NCBI GenBank assembly: GCA_009778655.1
Contig: WRFZ01000170.1
Location: 1 to 36,920 of the forward strand
Direction: 5' to 3'
DNA length: 36,920 nt
From: Candidatus Azobacteroides sp.
GTDB lineage: Bacteria > Bacteroidota > Bacteroidia > Bacteroidales > Azobacteroidaceae
In this document: one piece after another, positions 1 through 8,284 of the stretch
Layout: each line of letters starts with the position of its first letter
Position numbering within the stretch: position 1 is the first letter of the stretch
Position numbers and translations under genes: made by a program
The notes under the pieces: model-generated
What the model was told of the DNA's origin: nothing
The model's database searches: none
The model's input: the letters and a program-made list of their open reading frames with translations, nothing else

Positions 1-1
1 A

Positions 2-40
2 GGAAACGGAATTGAATTCGAAAATGAATGGACTATTTAA
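2..40 (+). CDS. 3' end of an upstream gene (partial)
   Basis: An open frame enters from the window's left edge and ends in TAA at 38-40; the visible residues are GNGIEFENEWTI. It stops 12 bp before the TssD start, which fits a preceding gene of the same operon. Twelve residues are too few to name a family. A T6SS component or another TssD copy is possible from position only. Confidence 0.3.
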   Translation, partial: GNGIEFENEWTI

Positions 41-52
41 ATTTAATTAATT

Positions 53-454
53 ATGAGTGCATTACAACCTTTAGCTCATCATGTGATTACTTTTATTTCG
101 GATGGGAAAAAATACGACGTGGAACGATTCGCTATAGAGTTTTCTCAACCCATAGACTACAAGGGTCAACCGCAGTCGAATGTCCGGGGCGGTCAAATAA
201 TGATTAATTTGACCCAACTGCCGGATGATAACCTCTATATTTGGGCAAAAAAATCAACCCTCAGGAAAGACGGCAAAGTTTTATTTCAAACAGACTTGGG
301 AATGACCGTGCTTGAAATTGACTTTAAAAATGCGTATTGCATTAATCTCACAATAAAAGTTAATGCTTTTAACGGGACTGAGACTTCTCTGACCATTTCG
401 CCGGAGATCATCATTATAGACGGTATTGAACATGATAACTTTTGGCCGAGTTAA
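53..454 (+). CDS. tssD: Type VI secretion system tube protein TssD (Hcp-like, Bacteroidetes type)
   Basis: A 133-residue protein with no signal peptide. Residues about 27-53 carry the pattern FSQPID..GQPQS..RGGQI.INL, which I recognise from Bacteroidetes TssD proteins (the Hcp tube subunit of T6SS subtype iii). In that family the subunits stack as hexameric rings inside the contractile sheath and are expelled into the target cell, often with effectors bound in or beside the ring. Length agrees with the family. The start is the ATG 12 bp after the previous frame's stop, so it is probably cotranscribed with it. The gene directly downstream begins 5 bp after its stop and is a candidate cargo effector. 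No sheath, baseplate or ClpV gene is in the window, so it may be an orphan effector locus or the end of the main cluster. Confidence 0.85.
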   Translation: MSALQPLAHHVITFISDGKKYDVERFAIEFSQPIDYKGQPQSNVRGGQIMINLTQLPDDNLYIWAKKSTLRKDGKVLFQTDLGMTVLEIDFKNAYCINLTIKVNAFNGTETSLTISPEIIIIDGIEHDNFWPS

Positions 455-458
455 GATT

Positions 459-1217
459 ATGAATGATGATATTATTTCTTTAAGCGATTTTATGAACCGA
501 TGCCGCCGGCATGAACGTTATATCGGGTATGTTTTGGATCTCGGTTATGTTTCGGGTTGGAGAACGGAACGGATTGTGACGGAACACCCCGTCAACAGTC
601 CCAAAGCATTAACGGGAGATGCTCAATTTATCCAGACGGTTGATGTTCCGATAATTAAAAATTCGGTATATTCCGGTTTACAGAATACGGAATACAGCGA
701 TGAGAGCCGGATGGCAAGCTGGGGCGGTATTGCAGCTACGGCAGGCACGATTATTGACCAAGCGCTGGTCATGGAACCCAAATACATCCAAATCAACCCG
801 CAAGGAACACGAATACTTAATCCGGATTACGGTAAAGTTAAACTGGGAACGGTAAAAATTGCCGGAGGATTAGGATTTGGACTACTTTTATTGTCTGCAG
901 GTTATGATTTAAAAGCCCATGATAATAACGAGATAACAAAAGATGAGATGCTGGTGGATATAGCTGTTAACGGAATAATTTATACTGTTGGATTATTAAA
1001 TCCGGTATTGGGAGTCGTTTTGGGGCTATTGTATATGTCATTTACCGCCCCTGTCGGACCGTCTATCGGCGCGACCTATGAAGAAATTCACGGAACGGTT
1101 ACTCCGGCAGACAAGACAAGAGTAGCGCCTAAGATTCCTAAGATTTCTCCGGAAGAATTACTTAACGGTAAAAAAACGCCGACGAAGGAATTTCCCGTTA
1201 TAACACGCGGACGTTAA
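459..1217 (+). CDS. Candidate T6SS effector with Gly-rich membrane segments
   Basis: A 252-residue protein read from the ATG at 459, 5 bp after the TssD stop; an in-frame TTG at 426 would overlap tssD and is less likely. I do not recognise a named domain. The first 125 residues are soluble and mixed (RCRRHERYIGYVLDLGY near the start). Residues about 127-150 form a Gly/Leu-rich hydrophobic segment, and about 163-195 form a second long one (GIIYTVGLLNPVLGVVLGLL). The C-terminal 55 residues are polar and Pro/Lys-rich. Hydrophobic Gly-rich hairpins of this kind occur in pore-forming toxins. Position directly behind a TssD gene and ahead of a small polytopic protein is the usual Bacteroidetes effector-immunity layout. 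Function is inference; it could also be a structural or chaperone-like protein. Confidence 0.7.
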   Translation: MNDDIISLSDFMNRCRRHERYIGYVLDLGYVSGWRTERIVTEHPVNSPKALTGDAQFIQTVDVPIIKNSVYSGLQNTEYSDESRMASWGGIAATAGTIIDQALVMEPKYIQINPQGTRILNPDYGKVKLGTVKIAGGLGFGLLLLSAGYDLKAHDNNEITKDEMLVDIAVNGIIYTVGLLNPVLGVVLGLLYMSFTAPVGPSIGATYEEIHGTVTPADKTRVAPKIPKISPEELLNGKKTPTKEFPVITRGR

Positions 1218-1244
1218 TAGTTAAAATATTCATTTTTCTATTGA

Positions 1245-1667
1245 ATGGAAAAAGCCGGAATATCTTTTTTTAAAGAACTGTATTATTGGATGTATATTTA
1301 TCTTTCAAAAACAATAGGAAAAATAAATAAATATCAAAATATACGATTCGGAGCGAGTGGATTTCTTTCAATACTAAGAGTCCTAAATGTTGTATCTTTA
1401 CAGATATTTATTGAATGGATATTAAATATAAATGAATTCGAATATGAAAATTATTATGCTAATAAAAAAATGCTTTCAAATTATATATTTATTATTATGA
1501 TATTTGACTGTATTTATTTCACAAGGAAGAGTAATTTTATTACTACAACTTGTGACCAATTTTCAAAAAAGAGACGAATCATCGGCCAAATAAAATTTTG
1601 GATTTATGTGGCATTAACTATTTTATTTTTTCAATATGTTGACGGATTAAGGAATAGCATGGGATAG
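1245..1667 (+). CDS. Small membrane protein, candidate immunity protein
   Basis: A 140-residue protein starting at ATG 1245, 27 bp after the preceding gene. It has three likely membrane segments, at about residues 40-60, 79-93 and 116-133, with Lys/Arg-rich loops and no signal peptide. I recognise no family. The gene is clearly more AT-rich than tssD and the gene before it, with many Asn, Ile, Tyr and Lys codons, which suggests separate acquisition. A polytopic protein behind a putative membrane-active T6SS effector fits an immunity role in the inner membrane. That is inference from order and topology only. Confidence 0.65.
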   Translation: MEKAGISFFKELYYWMYIYLSKTIGKINKYQNIRFGASGFLSILRVLNVVSLQIFIEWILNINEFEYENYYANKKMLSNYIFIIMIFDCIYFTRKSNFITTTCDQFSKKRRIIGQIKFWIYVALTILFFQYVDGLRNSMG

Positions 1668-2066
1668 CTGATGTCGCGTCATCAGTTGTCCCGCAGGGAC
1701 AGCATTTTATTAACCGCAGGTGAAGCGACAGCGTAACCTACGGATTACGGACTACGGACATGAGACGCGAGCAGTATGCACTATCATCGCCCCAAGTCCC
1801 GCAGGGACGGTGCTATAAAACGCAAAGTGTCGTCCAGACGGGACTTATCGGAGCCGGACGGGCTCTTGCCGCAGGTTACGCTGTCGCTTCACCTGCGGTT
1901 AATAAAGTGTCGTCACTGCGTGACTTTACCCCGGATAAAACGGAAGCGATATATTCATGGGATAGTTTCTATCGCGTCGCCAGTAATAAGGATAAGATCT
2001 GATAAAAGATTTAGAAAACCGATAATAACTGAATGTCGGTGTGATTTTAATCGGTCAATAAGGTAA
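1668..2066. repeat. Non-coding, repeat-rich GC-high stretch
   Basis: About 400 bp between the T6SS genes and the ferredoxin gene, higher in GC than the gene to its left. It contains two copies of the palindrome-like GTCCCGCAGGGAC (1688-1700 and 1796-1808), three tandem copies of YTACGGA (1738-1758) and the arms of a 33-bp inverted repeat. Two overlapping reading frames of 80 and 96 codons run through it, but both are built from the repeats and neither resembles a protein I know. It is best read as a decayed or non-autonomous repeat element. Confidence 0.6.
1707..1905. repeat. Perfect 33-bp inverted repeat with 133-bp spacer
   Basis: The left arm at 1707-1739 (starts TTATTAACCGCAGG) is the exact reverse complement of the right arm at 1873-1905 (ends CCTGCGGTTAATAA). 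The similarity continues imperfectly beyond the outer ends. Transcribed, it would form a long stem with a 133-nt loop. Confidence 0.85.
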
Positions 2067-2128
2067 ATGAATATAATTTTTTTTGAAAAATTATTATAAA
2101 AATGCAGCGCATATTTAGAAATTTATTT

Positions 2129-2136
2129 TACCTTTG
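2129..2136 (+). promoter_or_regulatory. -7 box for the ferredoxin gene
   Basis: TACCTTTG matches the Bacteroidetes -7 consensus TAnnTTTG, 43 bp before the ferredoxin ATG. No clear TTTG -33 box lies at the usual distance. Confidence 0.55.
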
Positions 2137-2167
2137 CGTAATATAATTACTAAATTACTAATTTTAA

Positions 2168-2347
<180 letters not shown>

Positions 2348-2377
2348 GTTGAATTTCCGGTGAATTTTTAAGCAAAG

Positions 2378-2411
2378 AGACTATCAACCGAAAAGGGAGG
2401 TAGTCTTTTTT
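2378..2411 (+). terminator. Rho-independent terminator of the ferredoxin gene
   Basis: An 8-bp stem (AGACTATC at 2378-2385 with GGTAGTCT at 2399-2406, one G-U pair) is followed at once by a T tract. Confidence 0.85.
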
Positions 2412-2451
2412 ATTTATATTGCACATTTTCTAATATATAGCACAAAAAATC

Positions 2452-2483
2452 TTTGTTTGTTTCAAACAATTTGCTTAATTTTG
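2452..2483 (+). promoter_or_regulatory. Promoter of the purH-mre-rod operon
   Basis: TTTG at 2452-2455 and TAATTTTG at 2476-2483 are separated by 20 bp, a full match to the Bacteroidetes -33/-7 promoter, 35 bp before the purH ATG. Confidence 0.75.
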
Positions 2484-2518
2484 CGTCTTCATAAGAACAA
2501 TCCGGGATTTATTTATAT

Positions 2519-4045
2519 ATGCCAAATACTAAGAAAAAAATTAATAACGCGCTGATATCCGTTTTCGATAAAACCGGACTTCATACCATTTTGGAAGAGT
2601 TGCACCGAGGAGAGGTTAATTTTTATTCGACGGGCGGCACCTTAAAATTCATAGAATCCTTGAATTACCCTTGCCAATCAGTGGAAAGCCTAACGGGTTA
2701 TCCTTCCATTTTGGGCGGTCGCGTAAAAACGTTGCATCCCAAAATCTTCGGCGGAATACTGAATCGAAGGGACAACGAACTTGATAAAGAACAAACGGCG
2801 CAATACGAAATTCCGGAAATTGATTTGGTCATCGTGGATTTATATCCTTTTCGAGAAACAGTCGCTTCCGGTGCAAACGACGAGGAAATTATTGAAAAAA
2901 TAGATATCGGAGGAATCTCGCTGATTCGGGCGGCAGCCAAAAATTTTAACGATGTGGTTGTCGTCGCCTCCAAAGAACAATATGCTCCTTTGGAAAGCTT
3001 ATTATCCGAAAACGGAGTTTATTCAACATTGGAGGAACGAAAATGGTTTGCTAAAGAAGCTTTTGCGATAACTTCCGCTTACGATACGGCTATTTTTAAT
3101 TATTTCGACAATACGGAAGGATCGTATTTCAGATTCTCCGAAGATAACGCCAAAATCTTACGCTACGGGGAAAACCCGCATCAAAGAGGCGTTTTTTACG
3201 GCAATTTCGAAGCTTTATTCGAACAACTGCAAGGGAAAGAAATTTCGTACAATAATTTGCTTGATATAGACGCCGCCCTTGCCTTGATTTCGGAATTTGA
3301 CGAGTTAACCTTTGCCATCCTTAAACACAACAATGCTTGCGGAATAGCTTCTCGTCCTACGGTAAAAGAAGCGTGGGAAGCGGCTTTGGCCGCCGACCCG
3401 GTTTCGGCTTACGGCGGTATCTTGATTTGCAATGCATCCGTTGACAAGGAAGCGGCAGAAGCCGTTAACAAAATTTTCTTCGAAGTAATCATCGCTCCCG
3501 ATTACGACACCGGCGCTCTTGAAATTCTTATGCAAAAGAAGAACCGGATTATTTTGATTCAGAAGGCAAACTCTCAACCGAAACTCCAATTCCGTTCTTT
3601 GTTGAACGGCGTCTTGACGCAAGACCGCGATGAAAGCATTCAAACGGAAAACGACTTGAAAACCGCAAGTCTGAAATCACCGGACAAGCGGGAAATCGCC
3701 GACTTGTTATTTGCCAATAAAATAGTAAAACATACCAAATCGAATGCCATTGTTTTAGTAAAAAACAAACAGCTCTGTGCAAGCGGAACCGGTCAGACCT
3801 CCCGAGTTGACGCTTTGAAACAAGCTGTTGAAAAAGCCAAATCATTCGGATTTAATTTGGAAGGAGCCGTAATGGCTTCCGATGCGTTTTTCCCTTTTCC
3901 CGATTGCGTGGAAATTGCAGGAAACGAAGGTATTACCGCCATTATCCAACCGGGCGGATCAATCAGAGATAATTTATCGGTAGAATATTGTAATACACAT
4001 AACATGGCGATGGTAATGACCGGAATTCGCCATTTTAAACATTAA
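2519..4045 (+). CDS. purH: Bifunctional AICAR formyltransferase / IMP cyclohydrolase
   Basis: This 508-residue enzyme catalyses the last two steps of de novo purine synthesis: formylation of AICAR with 10-formyl-THF, then cyclisation to IMP. The N-terminal MGS-like IMP cyclohydrolase domain covers about residues 1-130 (SVFDKTGL, STGGT, GGRVKTLHPKI near 70). The transformylase domain follows, with LRYGENPHQRG near 214, the catalytic KHNNACG near 268 and DAFFPFPD...IQPGGSIRD near the C-terminus. Length fits the family. The start is the ATG 35 bp after a good promoter. It lies only 8 bp upstream of mreB, the linkage common in Bacteroidales, so purine synthesis and cell-shape genes probably share a transcript. 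Confidence 0.97.
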   Translation: MPNTKKKINNALISVFDKTGLHTILEELHRGEVNFYSTGGTLKFIESLNYPCQSVESLTGYPSILGGRVKTLHPKIFGGILNRRDNELDKEQTAQYEIPEIDLVIVDLYPFRETVASGANDEEIIEKIDIGGISLIRAAAKNFNDVVVVASKEQYAPLESLLSENGVYSTLEERKWFAKEAFAITSAYDTAIFNYFDNTEGSYFRFSEDNAKILRYGENPHQRGVFYGNFEALFEQLQGKEISYNNLLDIDAALALISEFDELTFAILKHNNACGIASRPTVKEAWEAALAADPVSAYGGILICNASVDKEAAEAVNKIFFEVIIAPDYDTGALEILMQKKNRIILIQKANSQPKLQFRSLLNGVLTQDRDESIQTENDLKTASLKSPDKREIADLLFANKIVKHTKSNAIVLVKNKQLCASGTGQTSRVDALKQAVEKAKSFGFNLEGAVMASDAFFPFPDCVEIAGNEGITAIIQPGGSIRDNLSVEYCNTHNMAMVMTGIRHFKH

Positions 4046-4053
4046 AAAATTAT

Positions 4054-5073
4054 ATGGGATTTTTTTCATTTACGCAAGAAATAGCAATGGATTTAGGTAC
4101 GGCGAATACCATTATCATTTGCAACGGAAAAATAGTAGTGGACGAACCGTCGGTGGTAGCTATGGACGATCGCAGCGATAAAATATTGGCAATCGGAAAA
4201 GAGGCGCAACTGATGGAAGGAAAGACGCCGGCAAAAATCAAAACCATCCGACCGCTTCGCGACGGAGTTATTGCCGATTTTAATGCGGCGGAACAAATGA
4301 TTCGGGGATTAATCAAAATGGTAAATACGAAAAATCATTTTTTCTCTCCCTCGTTACGAATCGTGGTATGTATCCCGTCCGGAAGCACGGAAGTTGAGAT
4401 TCGCGCCGTCAGAGACTCGGCCGAACATGCCGGCGGAAGGGATGTATATATGATTTACGAACCCATGGCGGCGGCCATCGGAATCGGTCTCGATGTTGAA
4501 GCTCCGGACGGAAACATGGTGGTGGACATAGGAGGAGGAACCACCGAAATTGCCATTATTTCTTTAGGCGGCATTGTTTCCAATAAATCAATCCGGGTTG
4601 CCGGAGACGATTTGACTCAAGATATTATTGAATACATGGGACGTCAACACAATATGAAAGTCGGCGAACGAACGGCGGAATTAATCAAAATCAACGTCGG
4701 TTCGGCGCTTGTGAATCTGGAAGAGCCGCCCGAAGATCATATCGTATATGGTCCGAATCGTATGACTGCTTTACCGATGGAAGTGCCGGTATCCTATCAG
4801 GAAATTGCTCACTGTTTAGACAAATCCGTTTCAAAAATAGAAAATGCAGTTTTGAGCGCGTTAGAAAGTACGCCCCCCGAATTGTATGCAGACATTGTTC
4901 GCAACGGAATTTATTTGGCGGGCGGAGGCGCGTTGCTGAAAGGCTTGGATAAACGTTTGTCCGATAAAATCAACATTGCATTTCACATTGCGGACGATCC
5001 TTTGCATGCCGTCGCAAAAGGAACGGGAGTGGCGTTGAAAAACATTAACAAGTTTAATTTCCTTATTCGTTAA
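4054..5073 (+). CDS. mreB: Rod shape-determining protein MreB
   Basis: A bacterial actin of 339 residues that forms membrane-associated ATP-dependent filaments and guides lateral wall synthesis. Visible signatures are the phosphate-1 loop DLGTANT (residues 13-19), the phosphate-2 loop VDIGGGTTEIAI near 157 and the adenosine motif AGGGALLKGLD near 289. The N-terminal MGFFSFTQE is short and amphipathic as in other MreB proteins that bind the membrane directly. Length is standard. It starts 8 bp after purH and its TAA is directly followed by the TTG start of mreC. Its partners MreC, MreD, PBP2 and RodA follow in order. Confidence 0.97.
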   Translation: MGFFSFTQEIAMDLGTANTIIICNGKIVVDEPSVVAMDDRSDKILAIGKEAQLMEGKTPAKIKTIRPLRDGVIADFNAAEQMIRGLIKMVNTKNHFFSPSLRIVVCIPSGSTEVEIRAVRDSAEHAGGRDVYMIYEPMAAAIGIGLDVEAPDGNMVVDIGGGTTEIAIISLGGIVSNKSIRVAGDDLTQDIIEYMGRQHNMKVGERTAELIKINVGSALVNLEEPPEDHIVYGPNRMTALPMEVPVSYQEIAHCLDKSVSKIENAVLSALESTPPELYADIVRNGIYLAGGGALLKGLDKRLSDKINIAFHIADDPLHAVAKGTGVALKNINKFNFLIR

Positions 5074-5919
5074 TTGAAGAATTTATTCAATTTTATACTC
5101 AGGTATATACATTGGCTGCTGTTTTTTTCGCTAACCTTTTTTTCTTTGTTTTTATTGGTTCATAACAGTGAATTTCAACGAAGCAAATATTTATCGGTTT
5201 TTCAAGAAATAGCGGGGAGGGTGTATTTTGTCTCCAACAGTGTGCAATCCTACTTGAATCTGAAAAAGACCAACGCTGATTTAATGCAGCAAATTGTTAC
5301 TTTGGAAGAAGAAATTCAAGGATACAAAAAGAATCTGGAAAATCTTACCGACCGGATGCCGCCCGACTCGTTTAATATAGGCGTTGATTATCCCGTTTAT
5401 CAATACATTCATGCCCGAGTAGTTCATAACCAGATATGCGAAGCAAATAATTACATTTTATTGGACAAAGGTTCGAAAAACGGCATCACGGAAGATATGG
5501 CAGTCGTATCCGTAAAAGGAATCGTAGGGGTGGTTATGAATGTATCTTCTCACTTTTCGCGCGTAATTCCGGTTTTAAACTCCGGATTTCATCCGAGTTG
5601 CATGATAAAAAGCACGAGTTTTTTCGGTTCGCTGTTCTGGGACGGAAAAGATCCGCGTTACGTTCATCTGAGCCGTTTGCCCAGTCACACCTCTTGTGAG
5701 ATCGGCGATACGATTGTTACCAGCGGTTATTCGGCGACTTTTCCCCCGGGTGTCCTCGTCGGAACAATTGAAGGCGCTTTCAAACAAAAGAATGAGGAAA
5801 ATAATTCGCTTAAAGTCCGTTTATTCACGGATTTCAGTACGCTGAATGAAGTGTTCATTATCCGGAATCCGCTTCGGGAAGAACAAATAACAGTCGAGAA
5901 AGGAGTTAGTGAAGAATGA
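5074..5919 (+). CDS. mreC: Rod shape-determining protein MreC
   Basis: A 281-residue bitopic inner-membrane protein that links MreB to the periplasmic elongation machinery and activates PBP2. One membrane segment lies at about residues 11-30 (YIHWLLFFSLTFFSLFLLVH), followed by a coiled coil at about 60-95 (TLEEEIQGYKKNLENL). The periplasmic beta-rich domain has the family signatures LLDKGSKNGI and GDTIVTSGYSATFPPG. The start is TTG immediately after the mreB stop; no ATG near the N-terminus would keep the membrane segment. The stop overlaps the mreD start (ATGA), so translation is coupled. Confidence 0.93.
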   Translation: MKNLFNFILRYIHWLLFFSLTFFSLFLLVHNSEFQRSKYLSVFQEIAGRVYFVSNSVQSYLNLKKTNADLMQQIVTLEEEIQGYKKNLENLTDRMPPDSFNIGVDYPVYQYIHARVVHNQICEANNYILLDKGSKNGITEDMAVVSVKGIVGVVMNVSSHFSRVIPVLNSGFHPSCMIKSTSFFGSLFWDGKDPRYVHLSRLPSHTSCEIGDTIVTSGYSATFPPGVLVGTIEGAFKQKNEENNSLKVRLFTDFSTLNEVFIIRNPLREEQITVEKGVSEE

Positions 5920-6428
5920 AAAAAACGTCTTTTCAACTGATTTTATTATTTATCCTTTTGGTCTTTTTACAGATTTGGCTTTTCGACAACATCCATTTAT
6001 TCGGTTTTGCCACACCTTTACTTTATATCTATTTTCTGATCAAATTGCCGATCAGCATGAATCGGAACGTCGTAATACTTTTGTCCGCTTTATTGGGTTT
6101 TATCATTGATATTTTCGGCGGCACTTTAGGCTTGAGCATGACGGTGTTGGTAATTGTCGGCTTTCTCCGCTACTATTTATTGAAATTGTTTGCGCCGAGA
6201 GATGTTTTTGACGATTATTTCCCTTCTTTCAGCACTTTCGGAAAATTTTTGTTTATGCGATACGCCGTAATAATAACTTTAATTCATATATTCCTGCTGT
6301 ATATGATAGAATCATTTTCACTTTTTACTCCCGTCTTACTTCTTTTACGTATTGCGGGAAGTTTTACTTTAACAATTTTGCTTATCTTTGCCTTCGAATG
6401 CGTAACTATTGATGTATTTAAAAAGTGA
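5916..6428 (+). CDS. mreD: Rod shape-determining protein MreD
   Basis: A 170-residue polytopic membrane protein with about five hydrophobic segments, matching MreD in size and position. It has the semi-conserved LLSALLGFIIDIFGGTLGLS region near residue 60, the usual G-x-x-x-D segment. MreD binds MreC in the elongasome. Its ATG overlaps the mreC stop by 4 bp and its TGA overlaps the GTG of the PBP2 gene, so the block is tightly coupled. Sequence conservation in MreD is low; the call leans on topology and order. Confidence 0.9.
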   Translation: MKKTSFQLILLFILLVFLQIWLFDNIHLFGFATPLLYIYFLIKLPISMNRNVVILLSALLGFIIDIFGGTLGLSMTVLVIVGFLRYYLLKLFAPRDVFDDYFPSFSTFGKFLFMRYAVIITLIHIFLLYMIESFSLFTPVLLLLRIAGSFTLTILLIFAFECVTIDVFKK

Positions 6429-8284
6429 AAAAAGAAAATTTGAATTGGGAAAAAAGAAGAAAATACATTACTTACGCTGTCGTTCTGCTTACAGTGGTTT
6501 ATATTTTGCAATTATTTAAACTGCAAATCATTGATAAAGACTATAAACAATGGGCGGATAGCAATGCTTTTTTAAATAGGAAAATATATCCTCCGCGCGG
6601 CGTGATGTACGACCGGAACGAGAAATTATTGGTTTACAATCAGCCGGCGTATGACGTCATGGTCATATTCCGCGAAACAAAACCGATGGATACGCTTGCT
6701 TTTTGCCGTGCCGTTAATCTTCCCATTGATAAATTTCGTCAAAAATTAGCGGACGTAAAAAATCAAAAACTTAACCCCGGATATTCATCCTATACTCCGC
6801 AATCATTTCTTACCCAATTGGGAAATAAAGAATACGGCATCTTGCAGGAGTCCATTTATAAATTTCCCGGATTTTACATTCAAAACCGGACGGTTCGAGA
6901 ATACAATTATCCCAATGCCGCTCATGTCTTGGGATACATTGCGGAAGTTGACAAGCAAAATTTGGCGGACGACAACTACTATATACGCGGAGATTATATC
7001 GGTAAATCCGGTATTGAAAAACAATACGAATCCTACTTGAGAGGAACCAAAGGGGTGGAAGTTTTACTGAGAGACGCGCACGGACGTATCAAAGGAAAAT
7101 ATGAAAACGGTATTCACGACCAAGATCCGATTGCGGGAAAAGATTTAACCCTTTCTCTTGACGTTGATTTGCAGGCTTACGGAGAAGAGCTGATGAAAAA
7201 CAAATTGGGAAGCATTATCATGATTGAACCGAAAACCGGCGAAATTTTGTGTATGGTTTCCTCCCCCACTTATGATCCTTCTATTTTGGTAGGAGGAAGG
7301 CAATTCAGCGAAAATTTTACGGAATTGGCAAACGACCCCTATATACCGCTTTTAAATCGGGCGCTCAACGGCTCTTATCCTCCCGGCTCCACGTTCAAGC
7401 CGCTGCAAGCTTTGGCTTTTTTGGAAGAAGATATTATTCAACCGAGCACCGCTTACTCATGCGCCCACGGATTTCCTCCCGGAAACGGGCATCCGGCCTG
7501 CCATAGCCATCCGTCGCCTTTAACCTTAGTCCCGGCGATTGGAAATTCATGCAATTCATACTTTTGTTGGGGATTAAAGGCCATGCTTGAAAATAAAAAA
7601 TACGGAACGATTCAAAATGCGATGAACAAATGGCGGGATTTAATGGTTGCTCAAGGTTACGGTCGCTCGCTGGGAATTGATTTACCGGGAGAGAAAAGGG
7701 GAAGTATTCCCAACGGAGAATTTTACGACAAACGCTACAAACGGTGGAATTCATTTACGGTCATATCCATTGCCATCGGTCAAGGGGAAGTGGAAGCTAC
7801 TCCGCTTCAAATTTGTAACTTTGCCGCAACGGTGGCAAACCGAGGTTATTATATTCCCCCCCATATTGTCAGGAAAATAAAAGATACACCCGTAGATCCG
7901 TTTTATACCCAACCAATATATACCGGAATAAATGCCGCGCATTACGAAACGGTTGCCAACGGAATGCGATGGGCGGTAGATGGTCCGGGCGGAACCTGTC
8001 GGGGAGCTGATATACCGGATATTGAAGTTTGCGGAAAAACGGGAACTGCCGAGAATAAAGGGAAGAGTCATTCGCTGTTTATGGCTTTTGCTCCGAAAGA
8101 TGATCCTAAAGTCGCCGTGTCAATTATCATTGAAAATGGAGGATGGGGCGCTACTTATGCGGTTCCTATCGGACGGTTGATGATTGAAAAATACTTGAAC
8201 GGGGCCATTGCCGAATCTTCCCGATGGATGGAAGAAAATATGAAGAATGCTGTAGTTTTGCGCAATGCCCTACCGAAAAAGTAA
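6425..8284 (+). CDS. mrdA: Penicillin-binding protein 2 (elongation transpeptidase)
   Basis: A 619-residue class B PBP, anchored by one membrane segment at about residues 15-34, that cross-links peptidoglycan during rod elongation. The dimerisation/pedestal region (YPPRGVMYDRN near 55-65) is followed by the transpeptidase domain with all three active-site motifs: S322-T-F-K (nucleophile Ser322), S375-C-N and K538-T-G. The start is GTG at 6425, overlapping the mreD stop by 4 bp. A Cys/His-rich stretch (CAHGFPPGNGHPACHSH, from about 350) just before the SxN motif resembles a metal-ligand cluster known in some PBP2 proteins. RodA, its glycosyltransferase partner, overlaps it downstream. Confidence 0.95.
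   Translation: MKKENLNWEKRRKYITYAVVLLTVVYILQLFKLQIIDKDYKQWADSNAFLNRKIYPPRGVMYDRNEKLLVYNQPAYDVMVIFRETKPMDTLAFCRAVNLPIDKFRQKLADVKNQKLNPGYSSYTPQSFLTQLGNKEYGILQESIYKFPGFYIQNRTVREYNYPNAAHVLGYIAEVDKQNLADDNYYIRGDYIGKSGIEKQYESYLRGTKGVEVLLRDAHGRIKGKYENGIHDQDPIAGKDLTLSLDVDLQAYGEELMKNKLGSIIMIEPKTGEILCMVSSPTYDPSILVGGRQFSENFTELANDPYIPLLNRALNGSYPPGSTFKPLQALAFLEEDIIQPSTAYSCAHGFPPGNGHPACHSHPSPLTLVPAIGNSCNSYFCWGLKAMLENKKYGTIQNAMNKWRDLMVAQGYGRSLGIDLPGEKRGSIPNGEFYDKRYKRWNSFTVISIAIGQGEVEATPLQICNFAATVANRGYYIPPHIVRKIKDTPVDPFYTQPIYTGINAAHYETVANGMRWAVDGPGGTCRGADIPDIEVCGKTGTAENKGKSHSLFMAFAPKDDPKVAVSIIIENGGWGATYAVPIGRLMIEKYLNGAIAESSRWMEENMKNAVVLRNALPKK

Noticed and set aside
1637-1650. Sequence GTTGACGGATT as a second copy of the tRNA-Val 3' end (att site)
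   Set aside because: Only 11 bases agree, it lies inside the candidate immunity gene far from the island, and the match does not extend.
1760-2066. Two overlapping reading frames of 80 and 96 codons as genes
   Set aside because: They are made of the inverted-repeat element, have no recognisable protein pattern, and lack a promoter or start context.
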